A stretch of DNA of 25,568 bases from an uncultured Eubacterium sp. (GCA_910585745.1 CAJUFM010000042.1:1-25568); one strand, 5' to 3'. Counted from the stretch's first letter, positions 1-9,097 are shown. Numbers and translations: made by a program. Notes: a model not told the origin generated them from the letters alone.

Positions 1-66
1 AGATAGGGGTCTGAAAGCCTTATAAAATCAAGGCTGAAGATTCCGAGAAGTTATGAGACTGGACAG

Positions 67-426
67 GTGGAACTGTCAGAGAGAAAGGAATTTGACTATG
101 CGGGAAAGAAAGATACCGCAGAAAAGATTGCCGATTATCTTGAAGAGCATTATGCGGATAAGATCACACTGGACCATATCGCTGAAAATATGTATCTCAG
201 CCCCTTTTATATCTCCAAGATCTTCAAATCAGAGATGGGAGAGTCTCCCATCCATTATCTGATCCGTGTAAGAATGGAGAAGGCGAAGGCTCTCCTGGAA
301 TCAGGGGCTTCCCTGTCTATAGGAGAGATCGCCGAAAGAGTCGGTTATGAAGACGCCTATCATTTCAGTAAACTCTTTAAAAAAACCTACGGCGTCTCTC
401 CTTCCAAGATGAGAAAAGAAGTCTGA
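67..426 (+). CDS. AraC-family C-terminal DNA-binding domain, probably truncated
   Basis: This 119-residue frame is almost entirely an AraC/XylS-type double helix-turn-helix. It has the first HTH (ITLDHIAENMYLSPFYISKIFK, about residues 35-57 in part) and the second (IGEIAERVGYEDAYHFSKLFKK) followed by the usual YGVSPSKMR end. AraC regulators normally carry 150-400 residues of sensor or receiver domain before this part. Here an in-frame TAG at 4-6 closes the frame only 20 codons upstream, and the GTG at 67 has no convincing ribosome binding site. It is therefore either a remnant of a longer regulator whose front lies left of the window, or an unusually short stand-alone DNA-binding protein. It converges with the chemotaxis gene, with 30 bp between their stop codons and no clear hairpin there. 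The family call is firm; the start and integrity are not. Confidence 0.6.
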   Translation: MELSERKEFDYAGKKDTAEKIADYLEEHYADKITLDHIAENMYLSPFYISKIFKSEMGESPIHYLIRVRMEKAKALLESGASLSIGEIAERVGYEDAYHFSKLFKKTYGVSPSKMRKEV

Positions 427-456
427 TGGTCTGGGCAGGTTCTGGGACAAAATGTT

Positions 457-2400
457 TTATAATATATATTTTTCTACATTTCCCTTTAACGTATTTGAGC
501 TGGTAAGAAGCTCTTCTGTAGTGGAACAGCAGGTGTTCGTCATAGTTACATTTTCTTCGCCAAGTCTTACAGAGACCAGAAGTTCCGATTCAATCTCCTG
601 GGTTTGATCCAGCAGAGAATCGAGGATGTTGGTGATTTGTTCCATCTCTTCTGTCATTTTGCGGTTATCACTCAGAGAGGCAAGAAGGGTTTCCCTTGTG
701 GAGTCCGCAATCTCAATTCCCTCCCTGACATAGGAATTGTTATCGTTGATGATCTGGGCGATCTCAAGGTTTGCCCTCATGGTATCTTCACTGAGCTTGC
801 TGATCTCACCAGCGACTACGGCAAATCCTTTTCCGGCTTCGCCTGCCCGCGCTGCCTCAATGGAGGCATTCAGCGACAGCATCTGGGTCTGGGAAGAAAT
901 ACTTTCTATCTTACTTACAAATTCGGAGATTGACTCGGAACTTGTCTGGATCTGTCCTATGCTTTCCGTTAGTTTTTTCATTCCATTGCTTCCGATATCA
1001 TTCAGTGCTTCGCTGTTGCCAGCAATTGCCTTATTGGTATGAATTATCTGTTCATGGATCTGGGTCATGTCCTGGCGGAATCGGTCGAACTCCTGTCTGA
1101 GTTCTCCCATGGAGTGGGTTTGTTCTGAACTGTTACTGGCAATTTCCTCTGCCACCGCGGCGATTTGTCCGGATGAAGTATTCAGATCTGCGGAGACGGT
1201 ATTGATGTCTCCAATTATATTTCTAAATTTCTCAATGATCTGGTTGATGGCAGACTGAATCTCCACAAAATCCCCCCGATAGGTGATTTCACTTTTAGCA
1301 CTGAGATCGTTGTTAGATACCTGGGACAGGATCTGGCATATATCCTGAATATAACTTTGCAAGGTTGAGGCCATGGTGTCCAGGGCATCCTGCAGTTCCT
1401 TGATATCCTGGATGTTTGTATCCTCTGTAAAACGGACATCCAGCTGGCAGTCGGAAAGCGCCAGAATTTTTTCCTTAATCCGTTCAAAGGGCTGAAAACC
1501 GTCTGTTATTACTTTGATGATCAGCTTTTTGAAACCAAAGATGTAAAGGAACAGAATTAATAAATAGATAAAGATCAGCAGGGCAAATTGAATCAAGATG
1601 GTTCTTGTTCCAGTGCTTACATAGAGTTGATAGGAAATATTTTCCAAAGGCACAGCTGTCGTAAAATAATAACGGAGTCCTGAGGTGCGGATCAGAGAAC
1701 TCTTATTTTCCCGGACAGAACCAAAGGGGGTGTCTGCTGCTTTTACAGAATTTTTATCTGTCATAGCGTATTTTTCCATGGGGCATGTGACCACTGTGCC
1801 CTCAGAAGAGATCAGGCTGACCATCTGAAGATCGGTACAGAAGCTGTTTATAGCTTCCTGAAGGGTAGTCAGGGTGATGTCAATGGCGATGACGGCATCA
1901 GTACCAGCGATTGGTTTGGATATGGTGATACAAAGTTCACCGTAGGTAGCATCTACATAGGGCTCGGATACAAAAAGCCCATTATTTTTCGTTGCGCCGG
2001 AATACCAGTCGCGTTCTGCCACCACATAATCATCTTCCGGGATCCAGTTGTCGCTGCAGATCATTTTTGTTTTAAAGGAAGGGGCTCCGATGTATGCGCT
2101 CAGAAGATCTTTGTACTTCTTTGCGGCGGTTTCCAAATATTTTTGTGTTGCGTCATAATCATTCATGATGTTTGTGTCATAGCTGATATAGGACATGAAA
2201 GAATCCAGGATACTGATTCTTTCATTAAACCAGCTTTCTACATTATGGTGGCTCTGGGATTTCAGCATTGCATTCTTATCCTGAAAGGAAGTGATTTCAA
2301 GCCAGACCACCAGGACCAGTGCCAGTGTTAGAATGGATATGATACTGATTCTAAGATACTTCACAATTTCTTTTTGAAATTTTTCACTGTAGCTCTGCAT
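457..2400 (-). CDS. Methyl-accepting chemotaxis protein with dCache sensor
   Basis: This 647-residue transmembrane chemoreceptor would control the CheA kinase in response to an external ligand. The ATG at 2400 was chosen because GGAGGAG lies just before it; an upstream in-frame start would add 12 residues but lacks this site. Domains in order: TM1 about 16-36, an extracellular double-Cache sensor about 38-268, TM2 about 268-291, a HAMP-like linker, and the cytoplasmic coiled-coil signalling domain. The hairpin tip is clear at about 499-529 (SISSQTQMLSLNASIEAARAGE in part, then GKGFAVVA). The sensor has R130, W132, Y133, Y148 and D174 in the spacing known for amino-acid-binding dCache domains, so an amino acid or amine ligand is plausible. 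It is a single gene with its own promoter, and no che genes are nearby. Function class is certain; the ligand is inference. Confidence 0.93.
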   Translation of the reverse strand: MQSYSEKFQKEIVKYLRISIISILTLALVLVVWLEITSFQDKNAMLKSQSHHNVESWFNERISILDSFMSYISYDTNIMNDYDATQKYLETAAKKYKDLLSAYIGAPSFKTKMICSDNWIPEDDYVVAERDWYSGATKNNGLFVSEPYVDATYGELCITISKPIAGTDAVIAIDITLTTLQEAINSFCTDLQMVSLISSEGTVVTCPMEKYAMTDKNSVKAADTPFGSVRENKSSLIRTSGLRYYFTTAVPLENISYQLYVSTGTRTILIQFALLIFIYLLILFLYIFGFKKLIIKVITDGFQPFERIKEKILALSDCQLDVRFTEDTNIQDIKELQDALDTMASTLQSYIQDICQILSQVSNNDLSAKSEITYRGDFVEIQSAINQIIEKFRNIIGDINTVSADLNTSSGQIAAVAEEIASNSSEQTHSMGELRQEFDRFRQDMTQIHEQIIHTNKAIAGNSEALNDIGSNGMKKLTESIGQIQTSSESISEFVSKIESISSQTQMLSLNASIEAARAGEAGKGFAVVAGEISKLSEDTMRANLEIAQIINDNNSYVREGIEIADSTRETLLASLSDNRKMTEEMEQITNILDSLLDQTQEIESELLVSVRLGEENVTMTNTCCSTTEELLTSSNTLKGNVEKYIL

Positions 2401-2434
2401 TTGCTTTCTCCTCCAAATTATCATAATTACGAAC

Positions 2435-2464
2435 ATTGTATCATAGGAATCCTTTGCAGAGCAA
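2435..2464 (-). promoter_or_regulatory. Putative sigma-A promoter for the chemoreceptor gene
   Basis: On the minus strand, TTGCTC (2464-2459) is followed after 18 bases by TACAAT (2440-2435). The -10 box lies about 35 bases before the start codon. The -35 match is moderate. Confidence 0.4.
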
Positions 2465-2482
2465 CCATATTATTGTGATTTT

Positions 2483-2512
2483 TTGTTGAAAAATGGACTT
2501 AAGTATAATAAT
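2483..2512 (+). promoter_or_regulatory. Putative promoter for the BceRS-like pair
   Basis: TTGTTG at 2483-2488 is followed by TATAAT at 2504-2509 (15-base spacer) or TAATAT at 2507-2512 (18-base spacer). Neither spacing is ideal. The gene start lies about 57 bases downstream behind a GGAGGG ribosome binding site. Confidence 0.35.
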
Positions 2513-2568
2513 ATAAAAACAGCAAAGAATGCGGCCTGGCAGCGCCTGGCTCAGGACGGAGGGATGAC

Positions 2569-3237
2569 ATGAAGAAGATAGTGATCGTTGAGGATGATCC
2601 GGTGATCAGCAGTCAGCTGGCTGACTTTCTTATGAATAATGGATATGACTGCAGCATTGTGACGGATTATACGGATTGTGCGGCGCAGATCCTTGCGGCG
2701 GAAGCTGACATGGTTCTTCTGGATCTGACGCTGCCAGGGGCGGACGGGACGGCGGTCCTAAAGAAAGTCAGGCAGAATTCAGAGGTTCCCGTTATCATCG
2801 TGACAAGTAAAAATACGGAGATGGACGAAGTGATCTGCATGAGCTATGGAGCGGATGATTTTATCGCAAAACCCTACAATCCGGCGATTCTTTTACTGCA
2901 TATAGAGGCGGTATTTAAGCGGCTTGCCCACTCTTCCGAACAGACGGTGCTTACCTGTGGCTGCCTGCGCCTGGACAGGGAGAGAGGAATTCTTTATATC
3001 AGAGAGGAAGAGGTGGATCTGACGAAAAATGAGATGAAGATACTCGTATATCTGATGAAACATCAGGGAAAGATCGTGGCAAGAGATGAACTGATCAGTT
3101 ATCTATGGGATACGGAAGAATTTGTGGATGATAATACCCTGACGGTGAATGTAAACCGTGTCCGGACGAAATTAAAGGAATATGGTGTGGAAGATCTGAT
3201 CCGGACCAAGAGAGGGATCGGGTATGTGATGGGATGA
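2569..3237 (+). CDS. OmpR-family response regulator (BceR-like)
   Basis: This 222-residue regulator has an N-terminal receiver and a C-terminal winged-helix DNA-binding domain. The receiver carries the acidic pair D9/D10, the phosphoacceptor D52 (in VLLDLTLPGADG), T79 and K101, so it looks functional. The DNA-binding half contains the typical LTKNEMKILVYLMKHQGK and NVNRVRTKLKEYG segments. The ATG follows GGAGGGATGAC. It overlaps the downstream kinase by 4 bp (ATGA), which indicates translational coupling and a cognate pair. Overall length and the partner's architecture resemble BceR/VraR-type regulators that answer cell-envelope antibiotics, but no BceAB transporter lies next to it, so its target is not visible here. 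Confidence 0.93.
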   Translation: MKKIVIVEDDPVISSQLADFLMNNGYDCSIVTDYTDCAAQILAAEADMVLLDLTLPGADGTAVLKKVRQNSEVPVIIVTSKNTEMDEVICMSYGADDFIAKPYNPAILLLHIEAVFKRLAHSSEQTVLTCGCLRLDRERGILYIREEEVDLTKNEMKILVYLMKHQGKIVARDELISYLWDTEEFVDDNTLTVNVNRVRTKLKEYGVEDLIRTKRGIGYVMG

Positions 3238-4238
3238 GAGGAAGAGATTTTTTAAAAGAAAAGGCGGGGTGGATCATTATTTTGCTTATACAGATGCTAT
3301 TGATGGCACTTATCGGTGCAGCGCTGGGAGTGCATGCCTTTTTCTGGGGGAGCACTGTATTCCTGGAAATAGTGGTCCTGACAGTGATGTGGGTATGTGA
3401 ATACCAGAAGAAGAATGCCTTTTATGGGGAATTGTTCCATAACCTGGAAGAGCTGGATAAAAAGTATTTGATCACAGAGATGGTACGCAGACCGGAGTTT
3501 CTGGAGGGACAGCTTTTTTATGATGCGTTATATGATATCGACAAATCCATGAATGAGCGGGTGGGAGATATGGGTCGTCTGGTACGGGAGTTTAAGGATT
3601 ATGTGGAGATGTGGATCCATGAGATTAAGATTCCCATCTCCGCCCTGTCTCTGATGAACTACAATGAAAAGATAGATATCGGAAGTTACCGCCTGCAGGT
3701 TGCGAAGATCTCCCAATATGTAGAGCAGATCCTGTATTATGTACGTGCGGACGCGCCCCGGAAAGATTACCTGATGAAGGAATGCCGACTGGACCAGCTG
3801 ATTAATGAGGTACTTCTGGAACACAAAGAAGAGCTGATCCATGGTCATTTTAAGATTGCCAAGGTGAATACGGAAGTAACCGTCGTATCCGATGCCAAGT
3901 GGATCAAATTTATGCTGGGTCAGATCATAAGTAATAGTGTGAAATATCAAAAACCATCGAAGCCTTATATTGGCTTTTCTGTGAAGGAGGATTCTGGTAT
4001 TGTAAGACTTTCTGTGGAGGATCATGGGATCGGCATCGCTGCCGGGGATATCCAGAGGGTTTTTGAAAAATCATTTACTGGAGAGAATGGAAGAAGGGTG
4101 ACCGCCTCTACTGGTATGGGATTGTATATTTGCCGTAAGATGTGTGAGAAACTGGGACACCGGATCTGGCTGGAGTCGGAGGAAGGAAAATTTACAAAAA
4201 TTACGATAGAGTTTGGCAGGGATGATTATTATTTATGA
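3234..4238 (+). CDS. Intramembrane-sensing histidine kinase (BceS-like)
   Basis: This is a 334-residue sensor kinase, the partner of the preceding regulator. Two TM segments (about 13-32 and 37-55) are separated by only a few residues, so there is almost no external sensor. That is the hallmark of intramembrane-sensing kinases such as BceS, which usually take their signal from an ABC transporter. The phosphorylated histidine is H129 in WIHEIKIP. The ATPase domain shows an N box (N234 in IISNSVKYQ), G1 (VEDHGIGI, D263) and GMGLYICRKMCEKLG. It ends just before a bidirectional hairpin terminator facing the hybrid kinase. The missing adjacent transporter is the odd point; it may partner with one encoded elsewhere. 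Confidence 0.92.
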   Translation: MRGRDFLKEKAGWIIILLIQMLLMALIGAALGVHAFFWGSTVFLEIVVLTVMWVCEYQKKNAFYGELFHNLEELDKKYLITEMVRRPEFLEGQLFYDALYDIDKSMNERVGDMGRLVREFKDYVEMWIHEIKIPISALSLMNYNEKIDIGSYRLQVAKISQYVEQILYYVRADAPRKDYLMKECRLDQLINEVLLEHKEELIHGHFKIAKVNTEVTVVSDAKWIKFMLGQIISNSVKYQKPSKPYIGFSVKEDSGIVRLSVEDHGIGIAAGDIQRVFEKSFTGENGRRVTASTGMGLYICRKMCEKLGHRIWLESEEGKFTKITIEFGRDDYYL

Positions 4239-4265
4239 AATTATGCCACAAGGAAAAATATATAA

Positions 4266-4299
4266 AAAAGCTGGAAACCTGACGGATATTCCAGCTTTT
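4266..4299. terminator. Bidirectional intrinsic terminator
   Basis: An 11-bp perfect stem, AAAAGCTGGAA (4266-4276) with TTCCAGCTTTT (4289-4299), encloses a 12-base loop. It lies between two convergent genes, and the A and T runs on either side let it serve both strands. Confidence 0.85.
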
Positions 4300-4307
4300 G
4301 TTATATT

Positions 4308-6863
4308 CTATTCTTTTTCTGGCAGGAAACGTGCCAGTACCCGTGTCAGGACGTCCATATCGATCGGCTTGGAAGTATGGGCGTTCATCCCGTGGTCCAG
4401 GCATTTTTTTACGTCTTCGGAAAAGGCATCCGCTGTCATCGCAACAATTGGCAGATCGGCATCGGAGCGGTTCAGGGTACGTATTTTTGCACTTGCTTCA
4501 TATCCTGTCATGATCGGCATACGGATATCCATAAGTATCGCATCATAATAGCCTTCTTTAGAATTCTGGAACATCTCTACACAGATCTGGCCATTCTGTG
4601 CCCACTCGACTTCCATGCCTATGCTGGTAAGAAGTTCATTGGCGATTTCATAATTGAGGTCATTGTCCTCTGCCAGTAATATTCTAACATCGTTAAAGTC
4701 TCTTTTCTTTTTTGTCTGTTCCTGCTGTTTGCCCTGGATCGGATCCATAAACTGCATCAGTCCGTGGTAAAGAGTGGATTTAAATAATGGTTTGCCAATG
4801 AATCCACTGATGCCAGCATCTTTGGCGTCCTCTTCAATATCGCTCCAGTCGTAAGCAGATATAAGAAGGATGGGAATGTCGCTTCCAAAACGCTTACGCA
4901 GCTCCTTTGCCGTTTCGATGCCGCTCATTCCCTGCATCTTCCAATCCAGCAGAACGATCTGGTAGTCATTGTGTTTTCTTAAATGTTCTTCTACCATTTC
5001 GATGGCGGACTCACCATCAAGGGTCCAGTCACATGTAACAGACATTTCTTTTAGATTCGCTGCGGTATCTTTGCACAGCTGCTCATCGTCATCCACAAGA
5101 AGCATGTTCCAGGGGGGAAGGATCATATCTGCCTCTGAGACCGTAGCCCTTTCCAGATCAAGGATGACATGGAATTCGGTTCCCTTTTGAAGTTCACTGT
5201 GAACTTCTATCGTTCCCTCCATGGCATCAATGATGTGTTTGTTGATTGCCATGCCAAGACCGGTTCCTTCTGTTTTGTGTACTCTCAGATTGTCTTCCCG
5301 TTCAAAGGCGTCAAACATTATTTCCTGGAATTCCGGTGTCATGCCGATACCACTATCTTTAATACGGAAGTTGACACGAACAAAATTATCGCCTTTTGGT
5401 GATTCTTCCTGATCTACATAAATGTGGATCTCCCCGCCCTCTGGTGTGAACTTGAAAGCATTGGACATGAAGTTGATCAACACCTGATTCAGCCGGACAC
5501 TGTCACAATATACATTCTCAGACAATATGTTGGAGATAAATATGTCAAATTTTTGATTCTTTGCTTTTACCTGGGGCTGTATCACACTTACGATACTCTC
5601 CATCGCTTCGCGTAGTGAGATCAGCTCTATGTTTAGTGTCATTTTTCCACTCTCAATTTTTGACATATCGAGGATATCATTGATCAGACCGAGTAGATGC
5701 CGGCTGGACAGTGTTATTTTTTTCAGACAGTTCAACAGCTGCTTTTTGTTATCAATATTCGCTGTGGCTATTGTGGTCATTCCCACAATGGCATTCATCG
5801 GGGTACGGATATCGTGACTCATATTTGACAGGAACTCGCTCTTTGCCTGGTTAGCCTTGATGGCTTCATTTCGCGCCTGCTTCACCGCTATAAGCTGTTT
5901 TTTTGCCAGCTTATAAAATACTGTAAATACTATCATAAATATAATGTACATGAGAGATAATGCCATCAAAAAGGAAATCAGTCTTTGATTATCCAGGTCA
6001 AGTATAATATCATCCAGAGCGTCGTAGGACATAGCAGTTACCAGAAACCATTCTGAATAGGAAAGGGGTGTGCAGTAGACGCATTTTATTCCTTCATTGG
6101 TGGAGATAATATCGGAGTATAAAACCCGGTTATTTATGGCATTCTGAAAATTCTTTACATAGTAATCCGTGCCCCGCTCATCCGTATCCAGCACCATTTT
6201 ACCCAGGCGTTCATAATAGTTATTCAATACCGCGGAACCACTCTTTATGACAAAATCACCATTTCTTCTTATAATATGTGAATATGTCTCAGTATTCTGA
6301 TCATCAAGGGAAAGTGTGTCACTTATAAATTTGATATCGATGCCGCCTACCAGTGCGATACTTTTTTTCCCGCCATTCATCTCATACTCGCAGGGAACAC
6401 CCAGCAGTACAAGTTCTAATTCTGGGTCAGGGGTACTTGCAATGGCTATTTTTTTATCCCCATTTTTTAAGGAAGCAAAAAATGGTTCGGAGTCGGCGAT
6501 GGTCACGTCATCGCCCAGGATCAGTTCAACACTGCCGTCCTCAGCATAAAGTGCCAAAAAATTAAAATTTCTTGAAGTGGCGCCAGCTGCCATAGCTTCT
6601 ATTAATTTGTTGCCTTTCAGGTCTCCGCCAGGGGGCGTTGCGTTGATCATGCCCTCCACCTGGGATAACTTGATGTCCATGGTTGTCTCAAAGTGTTTGG
6701 TGATCTCAGAGCTCATTCTCTCCATATAAAAATTTCCGATCTTGGCAGAGGTATCTCTGCTCTTATCTGCCATGCGGTTCATAAGAAAAATAAAAATGAA
6801 TGCACTTAATATAAATACCAGAATGAAACTTCCAATAAGAAAGCGGGATGTTTTGTTTTTCAT
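4308..6863 (-). CDS. Hybrid sensor histidine kinase with two receiver domains
   Basis: This is an 851-residue membrane kinase. The ATG at 6863 is preferred because GAGGTGA precedes it by 5 bases; an upstream in-frame start would add 15 residues. Order of parts: TM1 (about 8-28), an external Cache-like sensor (about 35-280), TM2 (about 297-318), HisKA with H350 in SNMSHDIRTPMNAIVG, an ATPase domain (N468 in the N box, then DSGIGM and GTGLGMA), a first receiver (VDDDE, phosphoacceptor D640 in VLLDWKMQGMSG), and a second receiver (AEDND, D779 in ILMDIRMPIMTG, lysine in SKPID). There is no DNA-binding domain, so the output is either an internal relay or an HPt protein encoded elsewhere. It is transcribed alone and divergently from the next regulator/kinase pair. 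Its ligand cannot be read from the sequence. Confidence 0.93.
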   Translation of the reverse strand: MKNKTSRFLIGSFILVFILSAFIFIFLMNRMADKSRDTSAKIGNFYMERMSSEITKHFETTMDIKLSQVEGMINATPPGGDLKGNKLIEAMAAGATSRNFNFLALYAEDGSVELILGDDVTIADSEPFFASLKNGDKKIAIASTPDPELELVLLGVPCEYEMNGGKKSIALVGGIDIKFISDTLSLDDQNTETYSHIIRRNGDFVIKSGSAVLNNYYERLGKMVLDTDERGTDYYVKNFQNAINNRVLYSDIISTNEGIKCVYCTPLSYSEWFLVTAMSYDALDDIILDLDNQRLISFLMALSLMYIIFMIVFTVFYKLAKKQLIAVKQARNEAIKANQAKSEFLSNMSHDIRTPMNAIVGMTTIATANIDNKKQLLNCLKKITLSSRHLLGLINDILDMSKIESGKMTLNIELISLREAMESIVSVIQPQVKAKNQKFDIFISNILSENVYCDSVRLNQVLINFMSNAFKFTPEGGEIHIYVDQEESPKGDNFVRVNFRIKDSGIGMTPEFQEIMFDAFEREDNLRVHKTEGTGLGMAINKHIIDAMEGTIEVHSELQKGTEFHVILDLERATVSEADMILPPWNMLLVDDDEQLCKDTAANLKEMSVTCDWTLDGESAIEMVEEHLRKHNDYQIVLLDWKMQGMSGIETAKELRKRFGSDIPILLISAYDWSDIEEDAKDAGISGFIGKPLFKSTLYHGLMQFMDPIQGKQQEQTKKKRDFNDVRILLAEDNDLNYEIANELLTSIGMEVEWAQNGQICVEMFQNSKEGYYDAILMDIRMPIMTGYEASAKIRTLNRSDADLPIVAMTADAFSEDVKKCLDHGMNAHTSKPIDMDVLTRVLARFLPEKE

Positions 6864-6906
6864 GTTGTTCACCTCATAATAGTTAAAGTACTTTGACCCT
6901 AGTATC

Positions 6907-6935
6907 ATTATATATCATAAAGGAAAATTCTACAA
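6907..6935 (-). promoter_or_regulatory. Sigma-A promoter for the hybrid kinase
   Basis: On the minus strand, TTGTAG (6935-6930) and TATAAT (6912-6907) are separated by exactly 17 bases. The -10 box lies about 44 bases before the chosen start at 6863, which supports that start over the upstream one at 6908. Confidence 0.7.
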
Positions 6936-6961
6936 GACTTGAAAATATCGCATTTACTCAA

Positions 6962-6990
6962 TTGATATTGTTTTTGTTAGTTGCTATAAT
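6962..6990 (+). promoter_or_regulatory. Sigma-A promoter for the regulator/kinase pair
   Basis: TTGATA (6962-6967) and TATAAT (6985-6990) are separated by 17 bases, close to consensus. It is followed by AAAGGAGG at 7021-7028 and the ATG at 7037. It lies back to back with the hybrid kinase promoter. Confidence 0.8.
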
Positions 6991-7036
6991 AAATAAAGCT
7001 TAAATATTTTTGAAAGTCGCAAAGGAGGCTCGCAGC

Positions 7037-7711
7037 ATGAATACAAAAATGGAGCAGAACAAAGTTTTGATCGTGGAGGATGAGATCTCCATTGCAAAGA
7101 TGATAGCGATGAATCTTAAAGTGGCGGGGTATGAGACGAAGATGTTTCATGATGGCAGGGAGGCGGCGGAGGCATTAGAAGAAGAGCACGCCTATGATAT
7201 TGCCCTGCTGGATGTCATGCTGCCCGGAATGGATGGATTTAATCTGTTTGAGATTGTCAGGACCTATGAGATACCAGTCATATTTCTGACGGCGAAAGAC
7301 GATATCAACTCGAAGATACAGGGGCTGCAGGGTGGGGCGGAAGATTATATCGTAAAGCCTTTTGATATGCTGGAGCTTATGGTGCGGATGGAGAAAGTAC
7401 TGGAGAGGACGAAAAAACTCGGAGATGTTATCCGCATTCTGGATGTGGAGATCAATTTTCTGGAACATTCCGTCAGAAAAAATGGCAAAGAGGTATTATT
7501 GAAGCCCATGGAGTTTGACCTGCTCTGTGTGCTGGCGCGGAATAAAAATATCGCCATATCCAGGGAAGAGCTGCTGCGGCGGGTGTGGGGAGTGGATTAC
7601 CTCGGCGAGACGAGAACGGTGGATGTGCATATCGGGCAGCTCCGAAAAAAACTTTCCTTAAATGACAATATAAAAACTGTTTCAAAGATGGGTTACAGGC
7701 TGGAGGAATAG
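7037..7711 (+). CDS. OmpR-family response regulator
   Basis: This is a 224-residue receiver plus winged-helix transcription regulator. The ATG at 7037 sits 8 bases after AAAGGAGG; a longer in-frame version from 7010 has no such site. The receiver has the acidic pair in VEDE (about 13-16), phosphoacceptor D59 (ALLDVMLPGMDG), T85 and K107. The C-terminal domain carries the family pattern KPMEFDLLCVLARN, REELLRRVWG and the recognition helix region TRTVDVHIGQLRKKL. The kinase gene follows after 3 bp, so the two form one transcription unit. Being just upstream of the lipoprotein/ABC operon, it is the likely controller of that operon, as in many lantibiotic-type or envelope-stress regulator-transporter clusters; this is inference from position. 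Confidence 0.94.
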   Translation: MNTKMEQNKVLIVEDEISIAKMIAMNLKVAGYETKMFHDGREAAEALEEEHAYDIALLDVMLPGMDGFNLFEIVRTYEIPVIFLTAKDDINSKIQGLQGGAEDYIVKPFDMLELMVRMEKVLERTKKLGDVIRILDVEINFLEHSVRKNGKEVLLKPMEFDLLCVLARNKNIAISREELLRRVWGVDYLGETRTVDVHIGQLRKKLSLNDNIKTVSKMGYRLEE

Positions 7712-7714
7712 ATT

Positions 7715-9097
7715 ATGAGATTAAAGACAAAGATTATTCTCATATGCTGTATCAGTATTTTGCTCTCATGTGCATTCTGCAGTGTGGCAGTTTATGGCCT
7801 GGTAAAAAGAATCTCTCTGGAGGCAGCGGAAGGACAGAGTTTTAAAAATGTGACGGAGGGGATCTCCCAATTGGAAGACCGTATCCATGAGATTAGCAAT
7901 GACATAGAATTTTCTCTGGATACAGAGGTGCTGCAATACATTCTCAAACAGCATAACGATGATCTGACAGTCTGCTTTTCCCTGGAGAAGGATGGGGAAG
8001 AGATCTATAATGAAACGGTGTTTGAACAGAAGGAGCTGAATGCTTTAGAGTATAGGTATATTTCTGATACTGATCTGAAGATGGCGCAGATGGAGTGGGA
8101 ACATCAGCATTTTTTTGTTTATAACACACAAATAGGGGACAAGTGTACTATATATAAATTGGAGGATATCACCTATGTGTGGGAGCGAATGAGTCTGTTG
8201 GGATTCGGGCTGATCGTTCTCACCTGTATTATTACCATGGCGGTCTGCCTGCTGCTTTTTATCGTGTTAAATAAGGTGCTTTTCCCCCTGCAGCAGTTAA
8301 ATACCGGGGCAAAGCAGATCGCCAGGGGCCAGTACGATGAGAGGATTCAAGTGGAGAGAAAGGATGAGATTGGAGAATTAAGCGGGAACTTTAATCAGAT
8401 GGCAGAGGCGGTGCAGTTCCGTATCGAAAAACTTAAGGAGGCAGAATGGAAGCGGACCTTATTTATGGGAAATCTGACTCATGAACTTAAGACGCCTATG
8501 ACGGCGATCTCCGGGTATGCCAGGACACTCCTGACAGTAAAACTTCCAGAGGAGGACAAAGAAGAGGCGCTTTCTTATATATATGAAGAAAGCTGCCGGC
8601 TGGAAAGGCTCTCACGAAAGATGATGGACCTGCTGCTGTTGGAGGAGAATGATAACATTCATTTTGAAGAGATAACGGCAGGCATTTTATTTCATAGAGC
8701 GGCAGAGGCCTGCGGCCAGAGTCTGGCGCAGGATGGTATCCGTCTGGAATGTCAGGAAAAGGGTGAGGTTTTTCTGGTGGATGCCGACCTGTTTACCGAG
8801 GTGCTGATCAATCTGATCGACAACGCCAGAAAGGCGAGCCGGAGGGGAGACCGGATCCTGCTTTCCGCAGCAGGAAATACGATCTGTGTCCAGGATTTTG
8901 GCACCGGTATTCCAGAGGAGGAGAGGGAGAAGATCCTGGAACCATTTTACATGATCGACAAGTCAAGGAGCAGAAAAAGCGGCGGTGCCGGACTTGGACT
9001 GGCCATCACGGCGATGATACTAAAAAGACACAATTGCCGCATCCGGATCGAGAGTGAAATGGGACAGGGAACCCAGATGATTTTACAATTTGTTTAA
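7715..9097 (+). CDS. HAMP-containing sensor histidine kinase
   Basis: This is a 460-residue membrane kinase, partner of the preceding regulator. TM1 is at about 6-29 and TM2 about 162-186, with a roughly 130-residue extracellular sensor between them that I do not recognise. A HAMP segment (about 187-240) leads to HisKA with H256 in GNLTHELKTPMTAISGY, then an ATPase domain with N366/N370 (INLIDNARKA), DFGTGIPEEE and GGAGLGLAI. A GGAGG ribosome binding site overlaps the end of the regulator gene. All catalytic boxes look intact. The sensor has no obvious Cache or PAS signature; the ligand is unknown. Confidence 0.94.
   Translation: MRLKTKIILICCISILLSCAFCSVAVYGLVKRISLEAAEGQSFKNVTEGISQLEDRIHEISNDIEFSLDTEVLQYILKQHNDDLTVCFSLEKDGEEIYNETVFEQKELNALEYRYISDTDLKMAQMEWEHQHFFVYNTQIGDKCTIYKLEDITYVWERMSLLGFGLIVLTCIITMAVCLLLFIVLNKVLFPLQQLNTGAKQIARGQYDERIQVERKDEIGELSGNFNQMAEAVQFRIEKLKEAEWKRTLFMGNLTHELKTPMTAISGYARTLLTVKLPEEDKEEALSYIYEESCRLERLSRKMMDLLLLEENDNIHFEEITAGILFHRAAEACGQSLAQDGIRLECQEKGEVFLVDADLFTEVLINLIDNARKASRRGDRILLSAAGNTICVQDFGTGIPEEEREKILEPFYMIDKSRSRKSGGAGLGLAITAMILKRHNCRIRIESEMGQGTQMILQFV

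Noticed and set aside
53..262. Alternative frame inside the AraC fragment
   Set aside because: It is out of frame with the clear HTH sequence and encodes a random-looking basic peptide.
3528..4025. 165-codon minus-strand frame inside the BceS-like kinase
   Set aside because: It is antisense to clear kinase motifs and has no recognised family or ribosome binding site.
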